NCBI RefSeq assembly: GCF_915070105.1
Contig: NZ_CAJZFJ010000004.1
Location: forward strand, 1-59,070
DNA: 59,070 bases
Source of the DNA: an uncultured Porphyromonas sp.
GTDB taxonomy: Bacteria > Bacteroidota > Bacteroidia > Bacteroidales > Porphyromonadaceae
Reading direction: 5' to 3'
Shown: piece by piece, positions 56,627 to 59,070 of the stretch
Position numbering within the stretch: the first letter of the stretch is position 1
Layout of the letters: each line of letters begins with the position of its first letter
The notes under the pieces: generated by a model
The model's input: only the letters and a program-made list of their open reading frames with translations
Databases searched by the model: none
What the model was told of the DNA's origin: nothing
Program-made: the position numbers and the translations under genes

Positions 56627-58801
56627 ATGCTACAGCCAATTAGCAAGACCATCACACTGCCCGATGGGAGAGAGATCATCCTCGAGACAGGCAAGCTTGC
56701 CAAGCAAGCAGACGGCTCGGTAGAGCTCCGTATGGGTAACACCGTCCTCCTAGCCACTGTCTGTGCCGCTAAGGATGCCAACCCAGGGGTAGACTTCATG
56801 CCCCTCCAAGTAGAGTATAAGGAGAAGTATGCCTCCTTTGGCCGCTTCCCTGGTGGCTTCACCCGTCGTGAAGGCAAGGCCTCGGACTACGAGATCTTGA
56901 CCTGCCGCCTAGTAGACCGTGCTCTACGTCCCCTCTTCCCCGATGACTACCATGCAGAGGTCTTCGTCAATGTCCTCCTCTTTTCCACCGATGGCGTCGA
57001 TATGCCTGACGCCCTGGCTGGTCTTGCAGCATCAGCTGCTTTGGCTGTCTCCGATATCCCCTTCAATGGGCCTATCAGTGAGGTGCGTGTAGCACGTGTC
57101 GATGGTGAGTTCGTCATTAACCCCACCTTCGAGCAGCTCAAGAATGCCGACATCGAACTGATGGTCGGTGCTACCCTTGATAACATCATGATGGTCGAGG
57201 GTGAGATGCAGGAAGTACAGGAGTCCGAGATGCTTGAGGCTATCAAGTTCGCACACGAAGCGATTAAGGTACAGTGCCAGGCTCAGCTTGAGCTCTCCGA
57301 AGCTGTAGGTAAGCTCGTCAAGCGTACCTATTGCCACGAGGAGAACGATGAGGAGCTCCGTAAGGATGTCCACGAGTTCTGCTATGCTAAGGCCTATGCT
57401 GTAGCTACCTCTGGTACTGACAAGCACGCTCGTGCAGAAGCCTTCGAAGCGATCGTAGAGGAGTACAAGACTAAGTACACCGAAGAAGAGCTTGAGACGA
57501 AGGCTCCGCTGATCGCTCGCTACTACCACGATGTAGAGAAGGAGGCTATGCGCCGTGCTATCCTCGATGAAGGTAAGCGTCTGGATGGACGTAAGACCAC
57601 CGAGATACGCCCTATCTGGATCGAAACCGACTATCTCCCAGGGCCTCACGGCTCGGCCGTCTTCACCCGTGGTGAGACCCAGTCCCTGACGACCGTTACC
57701 CTCGGTACGAAGAGCGACGAGAAGCTCGTCGATGACGTCCTGAACTATGGTAAGGAGCGTTTCCTCCTCCACTATAACTTCCCTCCATTCTCTACAGGTG
57801 AGGCTCGTCCCCAGCGTGGTGTCGGCCGTCGTGAGATCGGTCATGGTAACCTCGCTCACCGTGCCCTCAAGCGTATGCTCCCTGCTGACTATCCCTATGT
57901 GATCCGTGTCGTCTCCGATATCCTCGAGTCCAACGGATCCTCTTCGATGGCTACGGTCTGTGCCGGTACACTAGCTCTGCGTGATGCTGGGGTGCCCATC
58001 GCTAAGCCAGTCTCGGGTATCGCTATGGGACTAATCTCAGAGAACAAGGGCACGAACTACGCAATCCTCTCCGATATCCTCGGTGACGAAGACCACCTAG
58101 GGGATATGGACTTCAAGGTCACAGGTACGGCAGACGGGATCACCGCTACCCAGATGGATATCAAGGTAGATGGTCTCAGCTACGAGATCCTAGAGCGTGC
58201 TCTTGCTCAGGCTCGTGAGGGACGCCTACATATCCTAGGCAAGATCCTAGAGGCTCAGCCAGAGACTCGTGATGACCTCAAGCCACACGCTCCACGTATC
58301 GTCACTCTACGTATCGGTAAGGAATTCATCGGTGCTGTCATCGGCCCTGGTGGTAAGATCATCCAAGGTATGCAGGAGAAGAGCGGTGCCTCTATCAGCA
58401 TCGAGGAAGTCGATGGCGTCGGAGTCGTCGAGATCAGCGCCTCCAACAAGGATGCTATCGATGCCGCAGTAGGTATGATCAAGGGTATCGTCGCTATGCC
58501 TGAGGTCGGTGAGGTCTACCCAGGTAAGATCTCTTCGGTTATGCCTTATGGTTGCTTCGTAGAGTTCCTCCCAGGTAAGGATGGTCTCCTTCACATCTCG
58601 GAGATCGACTGGAAGCGTTACGAGAAGATCGAGGATACAGGCCTTCAGGAAGGTCAGCAGATTGAGGTCAAGCTCATTGACATTGATGCTAAGACGGGTA
58701 AGTTCAAGCTAAGCCGTCGTGCTCTCCTCCCCAAGCCTGAGGGCTACAAGGAGCCTGAGCGTCGTCCCCGCCCTGAGCGTGGCGACCGTCGTCCCCGCTA
58801 A
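56627..58801 (+). CDS. pnp: Polyribonucleotide nucleotidyltransferase
   Basis: A 724-residue phosphorolytic 3'-5' exoribonuclease of mRNA decay. Two RNase PH-like cores are present: the first from about residue 10 (LPDGREIILETGKLAKQADGS, FGRFPGGFTRREG) and the second from about 310 (RLDGRKTTEIRPI, SNGSSSMATVCAGTLALRDAG). A KH domain follows at about 560-625 (GAVIGPGGKIIQGM) and an S1 domain at about 630-700 (GEVYPGKISSVMPYGCFVEF). The C-terminal tail is Arg/Pro-rich. Single gene with its own -7 box and terminator. Confidence 0.98.
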   Translation: MLQPISKTITLPDGREIILETGKLAKQADGSVELRMGNTVLLATVCAAKDANPGVDFMPLQVEYKEKYASFGRFPGGFTRREGKASDYEILTCRLVDRALRPLFPDDYHAEVFVNVLLFSTDGVDMPDALAGLAASAALAVSDIPFNGPISEVRVARVDGEFVINPTFEQLKNADIELMVGATLDNIMMVEGEMQEVQESEMLEAIKFAHEAIKVQCQAQLELSEAVGKLVKRTYCHEENDEELRKDVHEFCYAKAYAVATSGTDKHARAEAFEAIVEEYKTKYTEEELETKAPLIARYYHDVEKEAMRRAILDEGKRLDGRKTTEIRPIWIETDYLPGPHGSAVFTRGETQSLTTVTLGTKSDEKLVDDVLNYGKERFLLHYNFPPFSTGEARPQRGVGRREIGHGNLAHRALKRMLPADYPYVIRVVSDILESNGSSSMATVCAGTLALRDAGVPIAKPVSGIAMGLISENKGTNYAILSDILGDEDHLGDMDFKVTGTADGITATQMDIKVDGLSYEILERALAQAREGRLHILGKILEAQPETRDDLKPHAPRIVTLRIGKEFIGAVIGPGGKIIQGMQEKSGASISIEEVDGVGVVEISASNKDAIDAAVGMIKGIVAMPEVGEVYPGKISSVMPYGCFVEFLPGKDGLLHISEIDWKRYEKIEDTGLQEGQQIEVKLIDIDAKTGKFKLSRRALLPKPEGYKEPERRPRPERGDRRPR

Positions 58802-58847
58802 TATAAGGGTCAAAGAGGTTAGTAGCCTCTAGCCATCCCCCTCTCTT

Positions 58848-58902
58848 ACGCCGTAGGTTCTAGACACTGCCCCCCTAGGCAGGTATCTAGGATCTACGGC
58901 GT
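58848..58902 (+). terminator. Hairpin terminator of pnp
   Basis: 17 nt arms (58848-58864 with 58886-58902), 15 of 17 paired, with an inner CTGCC/GGCAG stem, followed by CTACTTTG. No gene is visible from here to the end of the window. Confidence 0.7.
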
Positions 58903-59070
58903 CTACTTTGTGGGGCTTACCCTATCTATATATTGTAGTATAGGATAGGATCTCTTTGCTTCAGATATGATGCCTAAGGTGCAGGTTATTAGTTGCTTTC
59001 CAAGAGACGTGAGGGTGGAGGAGAGCTGGGAAATCTAGGTAAACGCATTTAGGGTAGGCTATCTCAGTGA

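Noticed and set aside
57032..57859. Minus-strand open frame of 275 codons opposite pnp
   Set aside because: pnp is unmistakable on the plus strand, and no family-like features appear in the antisense frame.
1..59070. tRNA or rRNA genes
   Set aside because: No cloverleaf with GGTTCGANNCC-type T arm or rRNA-like stretch was noticed in any gap; a tRNA search program would settle this.

Overview
The window looks like a Bacteroidota chromosome, most likely Porphyromonas or a close relative. The main evidence is a complete type IX secretion gene set in the order porP-porK-porL-porM-porN, SusC/SusD-type outer-membrane pairs, several lipoproteins with acidic residues just after the lipidated cysteine, and TAnnTTTG -7 promoter boxes in front of many genes. 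All assignments come from reading the sequence; no database search was run.

Layout. 1-606: no gene; a MITE-like repeat element (copy A). 607-7433: ruvX, def, a TPR protein, a small winged-helix protein, a membrane protein with a methyltransferase-like partner, a secreted Cys/Lys repeat protein and a DUF1266-like lipoprotein. 7434-8358: no gene; terminator, hairpin repeat, element copy B. 8359-13228: ftsX, a DUF3098-like protein, uppP, truB, queA and folK, with yigZ convergent. 13968-19582 (minus): a DUF4837-like lipoprotein, pdxA and an AddA-like helicase-nuclease. 20190-20957: an outer-membrane beta-barrel protein. 21105-29608 (minus): a DUF2795-like protein, porP-K-L-M-N and pcrA, apparently one transcription unit. 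29609-30773: no gene; element copy C and a hairpin repeat. 30774-31557: a short-chain dehydrogenase broken by a frameshift. 31930-38556 (minus): a TonB-dependent receptor, two DUF5689-type lipoproteins and a secreted nuclease, divergent from a secreted EEP-family nuclease/phosphatase (38689-39741). 40121-44919: aroE, a TamL/BamA-like lipoprotein, an outer-membrane barrel protein and a GNA1162-like lipoprotein. 45022-52189 (minus): a SusC/SusD pair with a zinc-peptidase lipoprotein and a DUF4302 lipoprotein. 52190-53324: no gene; element copy D. 53325-55901 (minus): a siderophore-type TonB receptor. 56627-58801: pnp.

The most unusual signal is non-coding. Four copies of a roughly 350-480 bp element lie between genes. 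Each has imperfect inverted ends, and copies A and D also have direct repeats of 7-8 bp at their borders, as a transposed element would. Every copy carries at its centre a 62 bp array of three 18 bp units separated by exactly 4 bp. Each unit is two copies of the 8 bp palindrome GTGTACAC (or a near match) 2 bp apart, so six palindromes recur with alternating 10 and 12 bp steps, about one helical turn. A fifth array stands without recognisable element ends upstream of pnp. Three of the four elements end 29-41 bp upstream of a -7 box (ruvX, ftsX and the T9SS operon). A second family of small hairpin repeats often sits beside them.

How the genes work together. The por operon encodes the core and motor of the T9SS. 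The 31930-39741 region reads as a system for breaking down and capturing extracellular nucleic acid. The 45022-52189 region is a SusCD-type nutrient uptake unit whose substrate cannot be read from the sequence. The remaining genes are mostly housekeeping functions (translation, tRNA modification, cell wall lipid carrier, folate, PLP, shikimate, RNA decay).
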